NCBI RefSeq assembly: GCF_051304405.1
Contig: NZ_JBPPGG010000001.1
Location: 434,001 to 498,000 of the forward strand
DNA: 64,000 nt
DNA from: Pedomonas sp051304405
GTDB lineage: Bacteria; Pseudomonadota; Alphaproteobacteria; Sphingomonadales; Sphingomonadaceae
Direction of reading: 5' to 3'
Under the pieces are notes generated by a model that was not told where the DNA came from, made no database searches, and saw nothing but the letters and a program-made list of their open reading frames with translations. This document shows, in pieces, positions 1 through 8,628 of this stretch (positions within the stretch are counted from its first letter, which is position 1; each line of letters starts with the position of its first letter). The position numbers and the translations under genes are program-made.

Positions 1-60
1 GCCAAGTGGCCCTGAGCGAGTCCAAGTGGCCCTGAGCAAGTCCAGGTGGCCCTGATTCGG
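1..60. repeat. three tandem copies of a 20-bp unit
   Basis: Three consecutive 20-bp units share the core AAGTGGCCCTGAGC; the third has diverged at its end (GTGGCCCTGATTCGG). The array may continue left of the window. Repeated subterminal units of about this size occur at the ends of some insertion sequences, for example the IS21 family, so this could be an element end, but no transposase is visible here. Confidence 0.75.
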
Positions 61-92
61 CGGCAGCCCCCGTTCCACATCCCTGATAACGA

Positions 93-121
93 AACCCCGC
101 AGGTTGACCGCCTGCGGGGTT
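93..121 (-). terminator. intrinsic terminator hairpin
   Basis: The 11-bp perfect stem AACCCCGCAGG / CCTGCGGGGTT has a 7-nt loop. On the minus strand it is followed by TTTCGTTATC, so it works better in that direction. It lies 11 nt past the stop of the doubtful ORF at 133-369. It could also end a plus-strand gene to the left of the window. Confidence 0.65.
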
Positions 122-132
122 GTGAAGGATGA

Positions 133-369
133 TCAAACAAGGGCATCCGACGGAGCCCTTACGGTAGCAGCTCCGGCTCCCGGAGCAACGGCACCATGGT
201 CGAATACACCCATGGTCGAATCCCCACGATCGAATACACCGGGGCCCGCCTGATGCGGCACGTTTGATTTCCGCTTGTCTTTCAGTGCCTTGCCGCCCTC
301 TTTTGCGGGCCGGTCTCCGCTTCGCCTGATCCCTTCCGCACGCCACCGCGCATAACCGGCAAACCCCAA
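133..369 (-). CDS. doubtful 78-aa hypothetical protein
   Basis: I do not recognise this protein. It would start at a TTG just past the ftsZ terminator and end just before the 93-121 terminator, so it fills a small unit bounded by two terminators, which is the main reason to list it. The product would be basic, with a run of Lys, Arg and Gly in the first half and a repeated GVFD motif near residues 44-57. That motif comes from three 15-bp tandem DNA repeats at 195-239. No convincing Shine-Dalgarno sequence precedes the start. It could equally be non-coding or a short untranslated RNA. Confidence 0.22.
   Translation of the reverse strand: MGFAGYARWRAEGIRRSGDRPAKEGGKALKDKRKSNVPHQAGPGVFDRGDSTMGVFDHGAVAPGAGAATVRAPSDALV
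195..239. repeat. three imperfect 15-bp tandem repeats
   Basis: Units of the type CATGGTCGAATACAC occur three times in a row with a few substitutions. The 15-bp period keeps the reading frame of the doubtful ORF at 133-369. Confidence 0.6.
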
Positions 370-377
370 AAGAAAAG

Positions 378-403
378 CCTCCCCCCGGCACGCCGGGGAG
401 AGG
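378..403 (-). terminator. rho-independent terminator of the dcw operon
   Basis: A 12-bp G+C-rich stem with one mismatch and a 2-nt loop lies 38 nt past the ftsZ stop. On the minus strand it is followed by CTTTTCTTTTGGGG, a good T-rich tract. It marks the 3' end of the division cluster. Confidence 0.85.
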
Positions 404-440
404 CCAGTCTTCGTCGAGATACGAGAAGAAGCGGTGCGGC

Positions 441-1964
441 CTAGTTGGCCTGACGCTTCAGGAAGGTCGGGATTTCCAGCGGGTCATCCCCCTGCCCGCG
501 CTGGTTGCGCGGCTGGGGCGCCGGCTCCTCCGGTTCCTCGACCGGGGTGGAGCGGGTGATGCCCATCATGCGCTCGAACAGGGTCGGGGCGCGCTGGGGC
601 TCCTGGCGGCGGGCCGGGCGCACCGGCTCGGGGTAGACCGGCTGCTTGGCGACCGGCTCGGGCGCCGGCGCGGCCGGGGCCGCCGGAGCGGGACGCGGCG
701 CTTCCACGGTCAGCTCGGCACGAACCGAAGCGGGCGCGGCCGGGGCGGCCGGCGCGGGCGCAACCTCCGGCTCGGTCACCTGGGCGCTGGCGTCGAGCGA
801 GAGAATGTCATCCTCGGCCGGAGCGGCGGGCTCAGCGGCCGGAGCGGCCGGGGCGGCCTGTGCCGGAGCGCTGGCGGCCGGCTTGGCGGCGGCAGCAGCG
901 CCTGCGGCCGGGAAGGAGGACGCCACGGGCGCGAAGCCCATGCCCGGGCGGGCCGCCGCCTGCGGCTGCGGCGCGGCCGTCTGCTGGGTCGCGGGCGCGG
1001 CCACGTCGATGCCGGTCGCCACCACCGACACGCGCATGCGGCCGGTCAGGGATTCGTTGAAGGCGGAGCCGACGATGATGTTGGCCTCCGGGTCCACCAT
1101 CTCGCGGATGTGGTTGGCGGCCTCGTCCACCTCGAACAGGGTGAGGTCATCGCCGCCGGTGATGTTGATGATGACGCCCTTGGCCCCGCGCATCGACACC
1201 TCGTCGAGCAGCGGGTTGGCGATGGCGGCCTGGGCGGCCTCGATGGCGCGGCTCGGGCCTTCGGCCTCGCCCGTGCCCATCATGGCCTTGCCCATCTCGC
1301 TCATCACGGTGCGGATATCGGCGAAGTCCAGGTTGATGAGGCCCGGCATCACCATCAGGTCGGTGATGGAGCGCACGCCCGCGTGCAGCACCTCGTCGGC
1401 CATGAAGAAGGCTTCCTTGAAGGTGGTCTGCGGGTTGGCGATGCGGAACAGGTTCTGATTCGGGATGACGATCAGCGTGTCCACGTGCTTCTGAAGCTCG
1501 GCGATGCCTTCCTCCGCCGAGCGCATGCGGCGGGCGCCTTCGAAGCTGAACGGCTTGGTGACGACGCCGACGGTGAGAATGCCCTTCTCGCGGGCCGCGC
1601 GGGCCACGATGGGCGCCGCGCCCGTGCCGGTGCCGCCGCCCATGCCGGCGGTGATGAACACCATGTGGGCGCCTTCAAGGGAGGACTCGAGGGTTTCCAG
1701 CGTTTCCTCGGCGGCGGCGCGGCCGATCTCCGGGCGCGAGCCGGCGCCCAGGCCCTGGGTGATCTTGAGGCCCAGCTGGATGCGGGTTTCCGCCGGGCTG
1801 CTGGCGAGCGCCTGGGCGTCCGTGTTGGCGACGACGAAATCGACGCCCTGCAGGCCGGAATTGATCATGTTGGCGACGGCGTTGCCGCCCGCGCCGCCCA
1901 CACCGATCACCATGATGCGCGGGGCGAGCTCTGTCAGCTCTGGCCGCTTCAGTTCGATACCCAT
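441..1964 (-). CDS. ftsZ: cell division GTPase FtsZ
   Basis: Tubulin-like GTPase that polymerises into the Z ring at mid-cell and recruits the divisome. The N-terminal GTP-binding region (IGVGGAGGNAV) is at about residues 20-30 and the tubulin signature GGGTGTGAAP at about 108-118. After about residue 320 comes a long Ala/Pro-rich linker typical of alphaproteobacterial FtsZ. The C-terminal peptide (DDPLEIPTFLKRQ) is the expected docking site for FtsA and other partners. A strong Shine-Dalgarno AAGGAGGT precedes the ATG. It is the last gene of the dcw cluster, separated from ftsA by 87 bp that includes an inverted repeat, CGAAA-N7-TTTCG, and that may hold an additional ftsZ promoter. The 507-residue length reflects the linker. 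Confidence 0.98.
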   Translation of the reverse strand: MGIELKRPELTELAPRIMVIGVGGAGGNAVANMINSGLQGVDFVVANTDAQALASSPAETRIQLGLKITQGLGAGSRPEIGRAAAEETLETLESSLEGAHMVFITAGMGGGTGTGAAPIVARAAREKGILTVGVVTKPFSFEGARRMRSAEEGIAELQKHVDTLIVIPNQNLFRIANPQTTFKEAFFMADEVLHAGVRSITDLMVMPGLINLDFADIRTVMSEMGKAMMGTGEAEGPSRAIEAAQAAIANPLLDEVSMRGAKGVIINITGGDDLTLFEVDEAANHIREMVDPEANIIVGSAFNESLTGRMRVSVVATGIDVAAPATQQTAAPQPQAAARPGMGFAPVASSFPAAGAAAAAKPAASAPAQAAPAAPAAEPAAPAEDDILSLDASAQVTEPEVAPAPAAPAAPASVRAELTVEAPRPAPAAPAAPAPEPVAKQPVYPEPVRPARRQEPQRAPTLFERMMGITRSTPVEEPEEPAPQPRNQRGQGDDPLEIPTFLKRQAN

Positions 1965-2051
1965 GCCCTTACCTCCTTGTCTCGACGAAGTTCGTATCTG
2001 ACCGAAATACCCGGTTTCGTTCTTATCCCTTTGATCCGTCAGGGGACATTT

Positions 2052-3329
2052 CTAAAGGCTCCCCCTCAGAATCTCGATCATGCGCTCAAGCGGGCTGCGC
2101 GAGATCCGGTTCATGGAAACCCGCCCGTCCCGCCAGATGTCCTGGCCCTGCTTCAGCTCGTGCTGCACCAGCCCCACGAGAGTCGAGAACGCCGGCCCTG
2201 TCGCCGCCTCTGGTAATCCCTCAAGTGGGCGGGGTGTCGCAATTTTTGTTTCCCGTCCGAACACGCCGGTGGCGAAATGGGCGATGCCGTTGAGGTCCGC
2301 CACGCCCCCGGTCAGCACGACCGAACGGCCGACGGCGCGCCGGAATCCCAGCTCGTCGAGCCGCTGCGCCACCTCGGACAGAATCGCCTCCACCCGCATG
2401 CGGATAACGCTGGAAAGTTGCGCCTTGGTGATCCAGGTGGCCGGCCCGCCCTCGCGAATCGGCAGCACCTCCACCAGATCGTGGTTGTCCCGGCTGGTGG
2501 TGATGAGCGTGCCGTGCAGCGAGAGCATACGCTCCGCATGGCTGCGGCGGGTGTTGAAGGCCGCCGCGATGTCATCGACGATATCCGAGCCGCCCATGGT
2601 CACGCAGGCCATGCCCACCACCATGCCGCGCGCCAGCACCGAGACGTTGGTGACGCCCGCGCCCATCTCGACCAGCGCCACGCCCAGCTCGCGCTGTTCG
2701 GGCTCGAGGCAGGCCAGGCCGCTCGCCAGCGGCGAGGCGACGATCGCCTGCACACCGAGCAGCGCCTGACGCACGCACAGGTCCAGATTCCGCAGCGGCG
2801 CGGTCTCGGCGGAGACGACCAGAATGTCCACGCCCAGCCGCTCCGCATGGAAGCCGAGCGGGTTCACCACGCCCGTCAGCCCGTCGATGGTGTAGATGGC
2901 GGGAATGGCGTGCAGGATGGTGCGCCCGGCCGGGTCGATGCGGTCGCGGCCTTCGCTCAGCACGCGCTCGATGTCCGCCCGCTCGATGCGGTGCCCGGCG
3001 ATGTCCACATCCACCTGATGGATCTGGTAGCTGAGGCCGCCGGAGGACATGTTGACGATCACCTTGTCCACCGTGGTCTCGGCCATTTTCTCGGCCTGGT
3101 CCATGGCGGCGCGGATGGCCCGCTCGGTCGCTTCCATGTCCGCGACCATGCCCTTGCGCACGCCGGTGCACAGCTGATGGCCGAAGCCGAGGACGCGCGG
3201 CTCGCTGCCCGGTGTGAGCAGCGCGATCAGCGCCGCTACCTTGGAGCTGCCCACGTCGAGCGCGGCAACGATCCGCTCGCCCTTGGAAAGGGCAAGTCTG
3301 GCCCCGCCTCTGCGCCGGTTCCCGCTCAT
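2052..3329 (-). CDS. ftsA: cell division protein FtsA
   Basis: Actin/Hsp70-fold ATPase that tethers FtsZ polymers to the membrane. At 425 residues it has the usual length. The first phosphate-binding motif (ALDVGSSKVAAL) is at about residues 23-34. A second nucleotide-binding segment (VALVEMGAGVTNVSVL) lies mid-protein and an adenosine motif (VVLTGGVADLNGI) near residue 340. The C-terminus is basic and hydrophobic (ISRSPLERMIEILRGSL), consistent with the membrane-targeting amphipathic helix of the family. Its start overlaps the ftsQ stop by 4 bp, indicating coupled translation. The order ftsQ-ftsA-ftsZ is conserved in proteobacteria. Confidence 0.97.
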   Translation of the reverse strand: MSGNRRRGGARLALSKGERIVAALDVGSSKVAALIALLTPGSEPRVLGFGHQLCTGVRKGMVADMEATERAIRAAMDQAEKMAETTVDKVIVNMSSGGLSYQIHQVDVDIAGHRIERADIERVLSEGRDRIDPAGRTILHAIPAIYTIDGLTGVVNPLGFHAERLGVDILVVSAETAPLRNLDLCVRQALLGVQAIVASPLASGLACLEPEQRELGVALVEMGAGVTNVSVLARGMVVGMACVTMGGSDIVDDIAAAFNTRRSHAERMLSLHGTLITTSRDNHDLVEVLPIREGGPATWITKAQLSSVIRMRVEAILSEVAQRLDELGFRRAVGRSVVLTGGVADLNGIAHFATGVFGRETKIATPRPLEGLPEAATGPAFSTLVGLVQHELKQGQDIWRDGRVSMNRISRSPLERMIEILRGSL

Positions 3330-4171
3330 ATCCTGACCCCCCCTGCCTGCGCGACGGCGTTCCGGGTCTCGCCGCTGCTGGACATGGTGGCGGCGCGGCG
3401 GGTGTAAAGCCGATCGCCCTGACGCATGTCGAAGCGGGCGAAGCCGCGCCCCAGCAGCCCCGTGTTGCGCTCCAGCTCGGAGAACTTCTCCAGCGCCTTG
3501 CGGGCGGCCTCCTCGCCTTCCGGCAGCATCAGCAGCTCGCCCGAGCGGAAGCGCAGATCCCAGCGCCGCCCGCCGACCCAGGTCGCCGCATCCATGCGGG
3601 CGCGCAGTTCGGGATGAATGGAAAGCATGGTGAACAGGCTCATGGCATTCCGGTTGGCGTCGGGGCCGACCACGATGGGCAGGCGGGCGAAGGGCTTCAC
3701 CCGCTCGGTCTCGAGCACCCGGCCATAAAGATCGATGACGGCAAGCCGCCCCTGATGCTGCCAGAGGGCGACGGGCTTGCGCTCCTCCACCACGATGTTG
3801 AGCGTGTCCGGCAGCTGCCGCGAGACGGAGGCTTCCTGAATCCAGGGATTCTCCAGCAGGCGCGCCCGCACGTCGTCAAGGTCGATGGCGAGCATGGAGT
3901 TGGTGCGGCCGTCGAGCACGGCGCTGTAGACGGCAAGGCGCGGCGCGTTCTTGAGGCCGCTCACGTGCAGGGTCGTCACCTCGAAACCCAGGCTGGCAAC
4001 GCCATGGGCCAGGCCGAACTTCACCCGCTGCGGCACGTCGAAGTACCACAGGCCAAGCCCCGCCACGGCACCGGCCGCCGCGAGGCCGCCAGCCAGCATC
4101 AGGCCCCGGCGCAAGCCCCGCCAGGGGATGCCCGCCTTCCGCTGTTTCGATCTGGATGAGCGTTTGCTCAT
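3326..4171 (-). CDS. ftsQ: cell division protein FtsQ
   Basis: Bitopic divisome protein that links cytoplasmic Z-ring proteins to the periplasmic FtsL/FtsB/FtsI synthase. A basic cytoplasmic N-terminus (KRSSRSKQRK) is followed by one membrane helix at about residues 24-44. The POTRA domain region contains the family-typical segment around LEVTTLHVSGLKN, and the beta domain contains LLENPWIQEASVSRQLPDTL and EERKPVALW. The 281-residue length is normal for alphaproteobacteria. It overlaps both ddl and ftsA by 4 bp. Confidence 0.95.
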   Translation of the reverse strand: MSKRSSRSKQRKAGIPWRGLRRGLMLAGGLAAAGAVAGLGLWYFDVPQRVKFGLAHGVASLGFEVTTLHVSGLKNAPRLAVYSAVLDGRTNSMLAIDLDDVRARLLENPWIQEASVSRQLPDTLNIVVEERKPVALWQHQGRLAVIDLYGRVLETERVKPFARLPIVVGPDANRNAMSLFTMLSIHPELRARMDAATWVGGRRWDLRFRSGELLMLPEGEEAARKALEKFSELERNTGLLGRGFARFDMRQGDRLYTRRAATMSSSGETRNAVAQAGGVRI

Positions 4172-5094
4172 CGACTGCCCCCTGCCTCCTCGATCAGCAT
4201 ACCAACCAATGCGTCGAAACTGATACCCCTGAATGCCGCCTGTTCCGGCACCAGCGACAGCGGGGTCATACCCGGTTGTGTATTAACCTCAAGCAGGTAG
4301 AGAATTCCTGGTTCGCCCGCCGTATCGTCATAGCGGAAATCGGAGCGCGAAACACCCCGGCATCCAAGCGCATTGTGCGCGGCGACCGCCATTTCCATCG
4401 CCTGCCGCGCCGCCTCCGGGTGAATCGGCGCCGGGACGATGTGGCGGGTGAGGCCGTTGGTGTACTTGGCTTCGTAGTCGTAGAACCCTTGAGTCGGCTG
4501 CAACTCGGTCACGGCCAGCGCCTCGCCGTTGAGCACGGCAACGGTCAGCTCCCGGCCCGGAATGAACGGCTCGGCCAGCAGCTCCCTGAACTCCTGCCAC
4601 GGCCCCTTCGCGTCGCGGCTGATGGGGCTGCCGTAGTTGCTCTCGTTCGTGACGATGGCGACGCCCACCGACGAGCCCTCGTTCACCGGCTTCAGCACAT
4701 AGGGGCGCGGCAGCGGATCGGCCTCGAAGATGCTCTCCGATTCGATGACGCGGCCGCCCGGCATACGGATGCCCGCGGCCGTCAGCACGGTCTTGGTGAG
4801 CTGCTTGTCGATGGCGACGGCGGAGGTGGTCAGGCCGGAGTGGGTGTAGGGAATGCCCATCAGGTCGAGCATGCCCTGCACCGTGCCGTCCTCGCCCGGC
4901 GAGCCGTGAAGCGCGTTGAACACCACGTCCGGCTTCAGCTCGGCCAGACGCCGGGCCACGTCCCGCTGCATGTCGAGCCGGGTGACGCGGTAGCCCAGCC
5001 GCTCGCAGGCGTCGGCCACGGCGTTGCCCGAGGTCAGCGACACCTCCCGCTCAGCGGACCAGCCGCCCATCAACACCACGACATGACGGCTCAT
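4168..5094 (-). CDS. ddl: D-alanine--D-alanine ligase
   Basis: ATP-grasp enzyme that joins two D-alanines for the pentapeptide stem. The N-terminal motif VLMGGWSAEREVSLTSG is followed by HGSPGEDGTVQGMLD and then the ATP-grasp region with KPVNEGSSVGV, a family signature. Metal and substrate residues appear near the C-terminus (YLLEVNTQPGMTPLS). At 308 residues it matches DdlB length. It lies between murB and ftsQ with 4-bp overlaps on both sides, as in other dcw clusters. The dipeptide it makes is the substrate of MurF, encoded upstream. Confidence 0.97.
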   Translation of the reverse strand: MSRHVVVLMGGWSAEREVSLTSGNAVADACERLGYRVTRLDMQRDVARRLAELKPDVVFNALHGSPGEDGTVQGMLDLMGIPYTHSGLTTSAVAIDKQLTKTVLTAAGIRMPGGRVIESESIFEADPLPRPYVLKPVNEGSSVGVAIVTNESNYGSPISRDAKGPWQEFRELLAEPFIPGRELTVAVLNGEALAVTELQPTQGFYDYEAKYTNGLTRHIVPAPIHPEAARQAMEMAVAAHNALGCRGVSRSDFRYDDTAGEPGILYLLEVNTQPGMTPLSLVPEQAAFRGISFDALVGMLIEEAGGSR

Positions 5095-6044
5095 GCTTCA
5101 CCCTTCCTTCCGCTGGCACTTCCCGTTCCCGGACGGCCGATCCGCTGGATCTCCCAGTGGAGATCGACCCCGCTCGCCTCCTTCACGCGGGCGCGCACCT
5201 CCTCGCCCAGCGCTTCCAGATCGGCGCTGGTGGCGTCTCCGGTGTTCAGGAGGAAATTGCAATGCTTCTCGCTCACCTGCGCGCCGCCGCGCCGCAGGCC
5301 CCGGCAGCCGGCGGCATCGATGAGACGCCAGGCCTTGTCACCCTCCGGGTTCTTGAAGGTGGAGCCGCCGGTGCGGGTGCGCAGCGGCTGGCTTGCCTCC
5401 CGCTCGGCGGCGATGCGGTCCATCTCCGCGCCGATCACCGCCGGATCGGCGGGCACGCCCTCCAGCACGGCCTCGACGACAATCGCCCCGTCCGGCAGCT
5501 CGGAGTGGCGGTAGGAATAGCCCAGCGCCGTCTTCGGCAGCGTCTCGACGCGGCCGTCCCGGTGCACCACGGTGCATTCCACCAGAATGTCCGCCGTCTC
5601 GCGGCCATAGGCGCCCGCGTTCATGCGCACGGCCCCGCCGATGGTGCCCGGAATGCCGCGCAGGAACTCCATGCCGCCGATCCCGGCGTCGCGCGCGGCG
5701 CTGGCAACGGTGATGCCCATGGCGGCAGCCCCGGCGCGAATCCGGTTGCCCGGCTCTACCTGCACCCGGGCGAAGGCCTTGGACAGCCGCACGACCACGC
5801 CCTCGACGCCGCCGTCGCGCACCAGGAGGTTGGAACCGACGCCAACCGGCAGCACCGGCACGTCCCCGGGGCACGCCTTCAGGAAGTCCACCAGGTCCGC
5901 AAGGTCGGCGGGGCGGAACAGCACGTCCGCCGGCCCGCCGCAGCGGAACCAGATGAAGTCCGCCAGCGAACCGTTCGGCACCATCTCGCCGCGCACGGCG
6001 GGCAGCCGCGCGATCAGGTCAGGAGTGGCCGGGGCCAGGGTCAT
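5091..6044 (-). CDS. murB: UDP-N-acetylenolpyruvoylglucosamine reductase
   Basis: FAD-dependent reductase that converts UDP-GlcNAc-enolpyruvate to UDP-MurNAc with NADPH. The FAD-binding motifs VLPVGVGSNLLVRDGGVEG and GIPGTIGGAVRMNAGAYG are present, as are the GYSYRHS segment and the C-terminal SEKHCNFLLN. The start at 6044 makes an ATGA overlap with the murC stop; a longer in-frame extension to 6098 exists but begins inside murC and adds low-complexity Gly/Arg sequence. The product is 317 residues, the normal length. The C-terminal tail after about residue 300 is Gly/Ser-rich and variable. Confidence 0.97.
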   Translation of the reverse strand: MTLAPATPDLIARLPAVRGEMVPNGSLADFIWFRCGGPADVLFRPADLADLVDFLKACPGDVPVLPVGVGSNLLVRDGGVEGVVVRLSKAFARVQVEPGNRIRAGAAAMGITVASAARDAGIGGMEFLRGIPGTIGGAVRMNAGAYGRETADILVECTVVHRDGRVETLPKTALGYSYRHSELPDGAIVVEAVLEGVPADPAVIGAEMDRIAAEREASQPLRTRTGGSTFKNPEGDKAWRLIDAAGCRGLRRGGAQVSEKHCNFLLNTGDATSADLEALGEEVRARVKEASGVDLHWEIQRIGRPGTGSASGRKGEA

Positions 6045-7465
6045 GCCGCCGCGCCCTCCCGCCGCGCCTTGATGGCGTCCGCCAGGCCCGCCGCCCACCG
6101 GGTGATGTCACCCGCGCCGAGGCACACCACCATGTCGCCGGGCCGCACCAGTTCGGCCAGCTGATCCGCCAGATGCGCCGCATCGTCCGCCGCCAGCACA
6201 TGGCGATGGCCGCTGGCGCGCAGGCCCTTGACCAGCGCGTCGCGGTCAACGCCCTCGATCGGCGCTTCGCCCGCCGGATAGACCGGCACCACCACCACCG
6301 TGTCGGCGTCGTTGAAGCAGGTGCGGAACTCGGCCATCAGGTCGCGCAGGCGGGTGTAGCGGTGCGGCTGGGCGACGGCGATGACGCGCCCCTCGCCGAT
6401 GCCCTCGCGGGCGGCGGCCAGCACGGCGCGGATCTCCACCGGGTGGTGGCCGTAGTCGTCGATGATGGTGACGCCATCCACCTCGCCCACGCGGGTGAAG
6501 CGGCGCTTGACGCCGCCGAAGGAGGCGAAAGCCGCCTTCAGCGCCGTGTCCGAGACGCCCAGCTTCTGCGCCACGGCAATGGCGGCGAGCGCGTTCTGCA
6601 CGTTGTGTCGGCCCGGCATGGCCAGCTCCAGCCCCTCGATGGTGCGCTGCTCGCCGGTGCGGCGGTTGGTGATGACGGCGTTGAAGCGGTTGCCGCCGGG
6701 GAACGGCGTCACCTGGTCGCCGCGCACGTCCGCCTGGGCGTTGAAGCCGTAGGTGACGATCGGCCGGTCGGTCACATGCGGGATGATCGCCTGCACCTCC
6801 GGGTGGTCAAGGCACAGCACCGCCGCGCCGTAGAACGGCACATGCTCGATGAACTCGATGAAGGACTGCTTCACCTTCTCGAACGAGCCGTAGTGGTCGA
6901 GGTGCTCCGGGTCGATGTTGGTGACAATGGCGATGGTCGGGGGCAGGCGCAGGAACGAGCCGTCGGACTCGTCCGCCTCCACCACCATCCAGTCCCCCTC
7001 GCCGAGGCGGGCGTTGGTGCCGTAGGCGTTGATGATGCCGCCGTTGATGACGGTGGGGTCGAGCCCGGCCTTGTCCAGCACCGCCGCCACCAGCGAGGTG
7101 GTGGTGGTCTTGCCGTGGGTGCCGGCGACGGCGACCGTGTTCTTGAGGCGCATCAGCTCGGCCAGCATTTCGGCGCGGCGAACGACGGGGATGAACTTCT
7201 CCCGCGCCAGATCCACCTCCGGGTTGCCATTGCGGATGGCGGAGGAGACCACCACCACCGAGGCGTCGCCCAGGTTCTCCGCCTTGTGCCCGATGAACAC
7301 CGGAATGCCCCGCTCGCGCAGGCGCACCACGTTGTAGCTCTCCGCCACGTCGGAGCCCTGGACGCTGTAGCCCAGGTTCTTCATCACCTCGGCAATGCCC
7401 GACATGCCGATGCCGCCGATGCCGACGAAGTGGATGGTGCCGATGTCGCGTTCGAGGCCACTCAT
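6041..7465 (-). CDS. murC: UDP-N-acetylmuramate--L-alanine ligase
   Basis: Mur ligase that adds L-alanine to UDP-MurNAc. The N-terminal UDP-binding Rossmann motif IHFVGIGGIGMSG, the ATP-binding P-loop VAGTHGKTTTTSL, the EADESDGSF motif and the DDYGHHP motif of the central and C-terminal domains are all present. The start at 7465 gives the conserved MSGLERD N-terminus and an ATGA overlap with murG; an open frame extends back to 7942 but only through murG in another frame. The protein is 474 residues, normal for MurC. Confidence 0.97.
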   Translation of the reverse strand: MSGLERDIGTIHFVGIGGIGMSGIAEVMKNLGYSVQGSDVAESYNVVRLRERGIPVFIGHKAENLGDASVVVVSSAIRNGNPEVDLAREKFIPVVRRAEMLAELMRLKNTVAVAGTHGKTTTTSLVAAVLDKAGLDPTVINGGIINAYGTNARLGEGDWMVVEADESDGSFLRLPPTIAIVTNIDPEHLDHYGSFEKVKQSFIEFIEHVPFYGAAVLCLDHPEVQAIIPHVTDRPIVTYGFNAQADVRGDQVTPFPGGNRFNAVITNRRTGEQRTIEGLELAMPGRHNVQNALAAIAVAQKLGVSDTALKAAFASFGGVKRRFTRVGEVDGVTIIDDYGHHPVEIRAVLAAAREGIGEGRVIAVAQPHRYTRLRDLMAEFRTCFNDADTVVVVPVYPAGEAPIEGVDRDALVKGLRASGHRHVLAADDAAHLADQLAELVRPGDMVVCLGAGDITRWAAGLADAIKARREGAAA

Positions 7466-8628
7466 ACTGCTGCCTTTGCCTTGCTGGCGACGGCCGTGCC
7501 GCCGGTTGTCGTTCGGGTGGACGCCCCCGCCACGCGGGCGATCAGCTCCGCCAGATGCGCCGCCGCCTCCGGCCGTCCCGCGGCCCGGGCGCTGGCGGCC
7601 ATCTCGGCGAGGCGCTCGGGCGCGTCGGCGAAGGCGCGGATGACACCGGCCAGCGCCTCGGGCGTGAATTCGCTCTGCGGGATGAGGCGCGCGCCGCCCT
7701 GATCCGCCACGTCCCGCGCGTTGGCGGTCTGGTGGTCGTCCATGGCGGTGGGCAGCGGCACGAGGATCGACGGCCGGCCCACGGCGGTCAGCTCGGAGAG
7801 GGTGGACGCCCCGGCGCGGGCGATGACCAGATGGGCCAGGCGCAGCTTGTCCACCATGTCGGTGATGTAGGCGCTGCACTCGGCCGCGACCCGGGCGCGG
7901 GTGTAGAGGTCCCGCACCGTCTCCACATCCGCCTCCCGGCACTGCTGGGTGATGCGGATGCGCCGCTTCAGCTCCGGCGGCAGCAGGTCGATGGCGGCGG
8001 GCACCACGTCGGCGAGCACCTTGGCGCCCTGGCTGCCGCCCACCACGAGGATGCGGAAGGCCGATTGCGCGTTGAACTCGGGGAACGGCAGATCCCGCAG
8101 CTTGAGGATGTCCTGCCGCACCGGATTGCCGGTCAGCACCGCGCGCCGCGCCAGCCGCGCCTTGAGGCCCCGGGTCTGACGGTAGGAGGTGGCGATGGCC
8201 GCCGTGAAGCCCGCCAGCAGGCGGTTGACGCGCCCCAGCACCGCGTTCTGTTCGTGAATGACAACCGGAATGCGCAGGGAAATGGCCGCCAGCAGCGCCG
8301 GGAGAGCCGGATAGCCGCCAAAGCCCGCCACCACGGCGGGCCGGTCCGCCTGCATCAGCCGGCGGGCGGTGCGCGCGCCCTCGTAGATCTGCGCCAGCGC
8401 CTTCACCCGGCCCGCAAGGCCGCCATTGCCGAGCGTGCCGGCCGCCAGCACGTGCCGGGGCACGCCCTCGAACAGGCCGGGGTAGCGCAGGCCGCGCGTG
8501 TCGGTCATCAGCGCGACGCGAAAGCCCTCGCCCTCCAGCCGCTGCGCGACGGCATGGGCAGGCACCATGTGGCCGCCGGTGCCGCCGGCCGCCACCACGA
8601 TCAGCGGTTTGCGGGACGCGCCGGTCAT
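7462..8628 (-). CDS. murG: UDP-GlcNAc:undecaprenyl-PP-MurNAc-pentapeptide GlcNAc transferase
   Basis: GT28 glycosyltransferase that converts lipid I to lipid II at the inner face of the membrane. The first glycine-rich loop VAAGGTGGHMVPA is at about residues 12-24, the second (GFGGYPALPAL) near 105 and the third (VVGGSQGAKVLADVVP) mid-protein. The donor-binding segment ARAGASTLSELTAVGRPSILVPLP is near residue 275. At 388 residues it is slightly longer than average because of an Ala/Thr-rich C-terminal tail. It overlaps ftsW and murC by 4 bp each. Confidence 0.97.
   Translation of the reverse strand: MTGASRKPLIVVAAGGTGGHMVPAHAVAQRLEGEGFRVALMTDTRGLRYPGLFEGVPRHVLAAGTLGNGGLAGRVKALAQIYEGARTARRLMQADRPAVVAGFGGYPALPALLAAISLRIPVVIHEQNAVLGRVNRLLAGFTAAIATSYRQTRGLKARLARRAVLTGNPVRQDILKLRDLPFPEFNAQSAFRILVVGGSQGAKVLADVVPAAIDLLPPELKRRIRITQQCREADVETVRDLYTRARVAAECSAYITDMVDKLRLAHLVIARAGASTLSELTAVGRPSILVPLPTAMDDHQTANARDVADQGGARLIPQSEFTPEALAGVIRAFADAPERLAEMAASARAAGRPEAAAHLAELIARVAGASTRTTTGGTAVASKAKAAV

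Noticed and set aside
1..60. CRISPR array
   Set aside because: The 20-bp units are directly adjacent with no unique spacers, and no cas genes are in the window.
7466..7942. N-terminal extension of murC in another frame of murG
   Set aside because: The extension lies wholly inside murG and encodes Gly/Arg-rich low-complexity sequence; murC starts at 7465 with the usual overlap.
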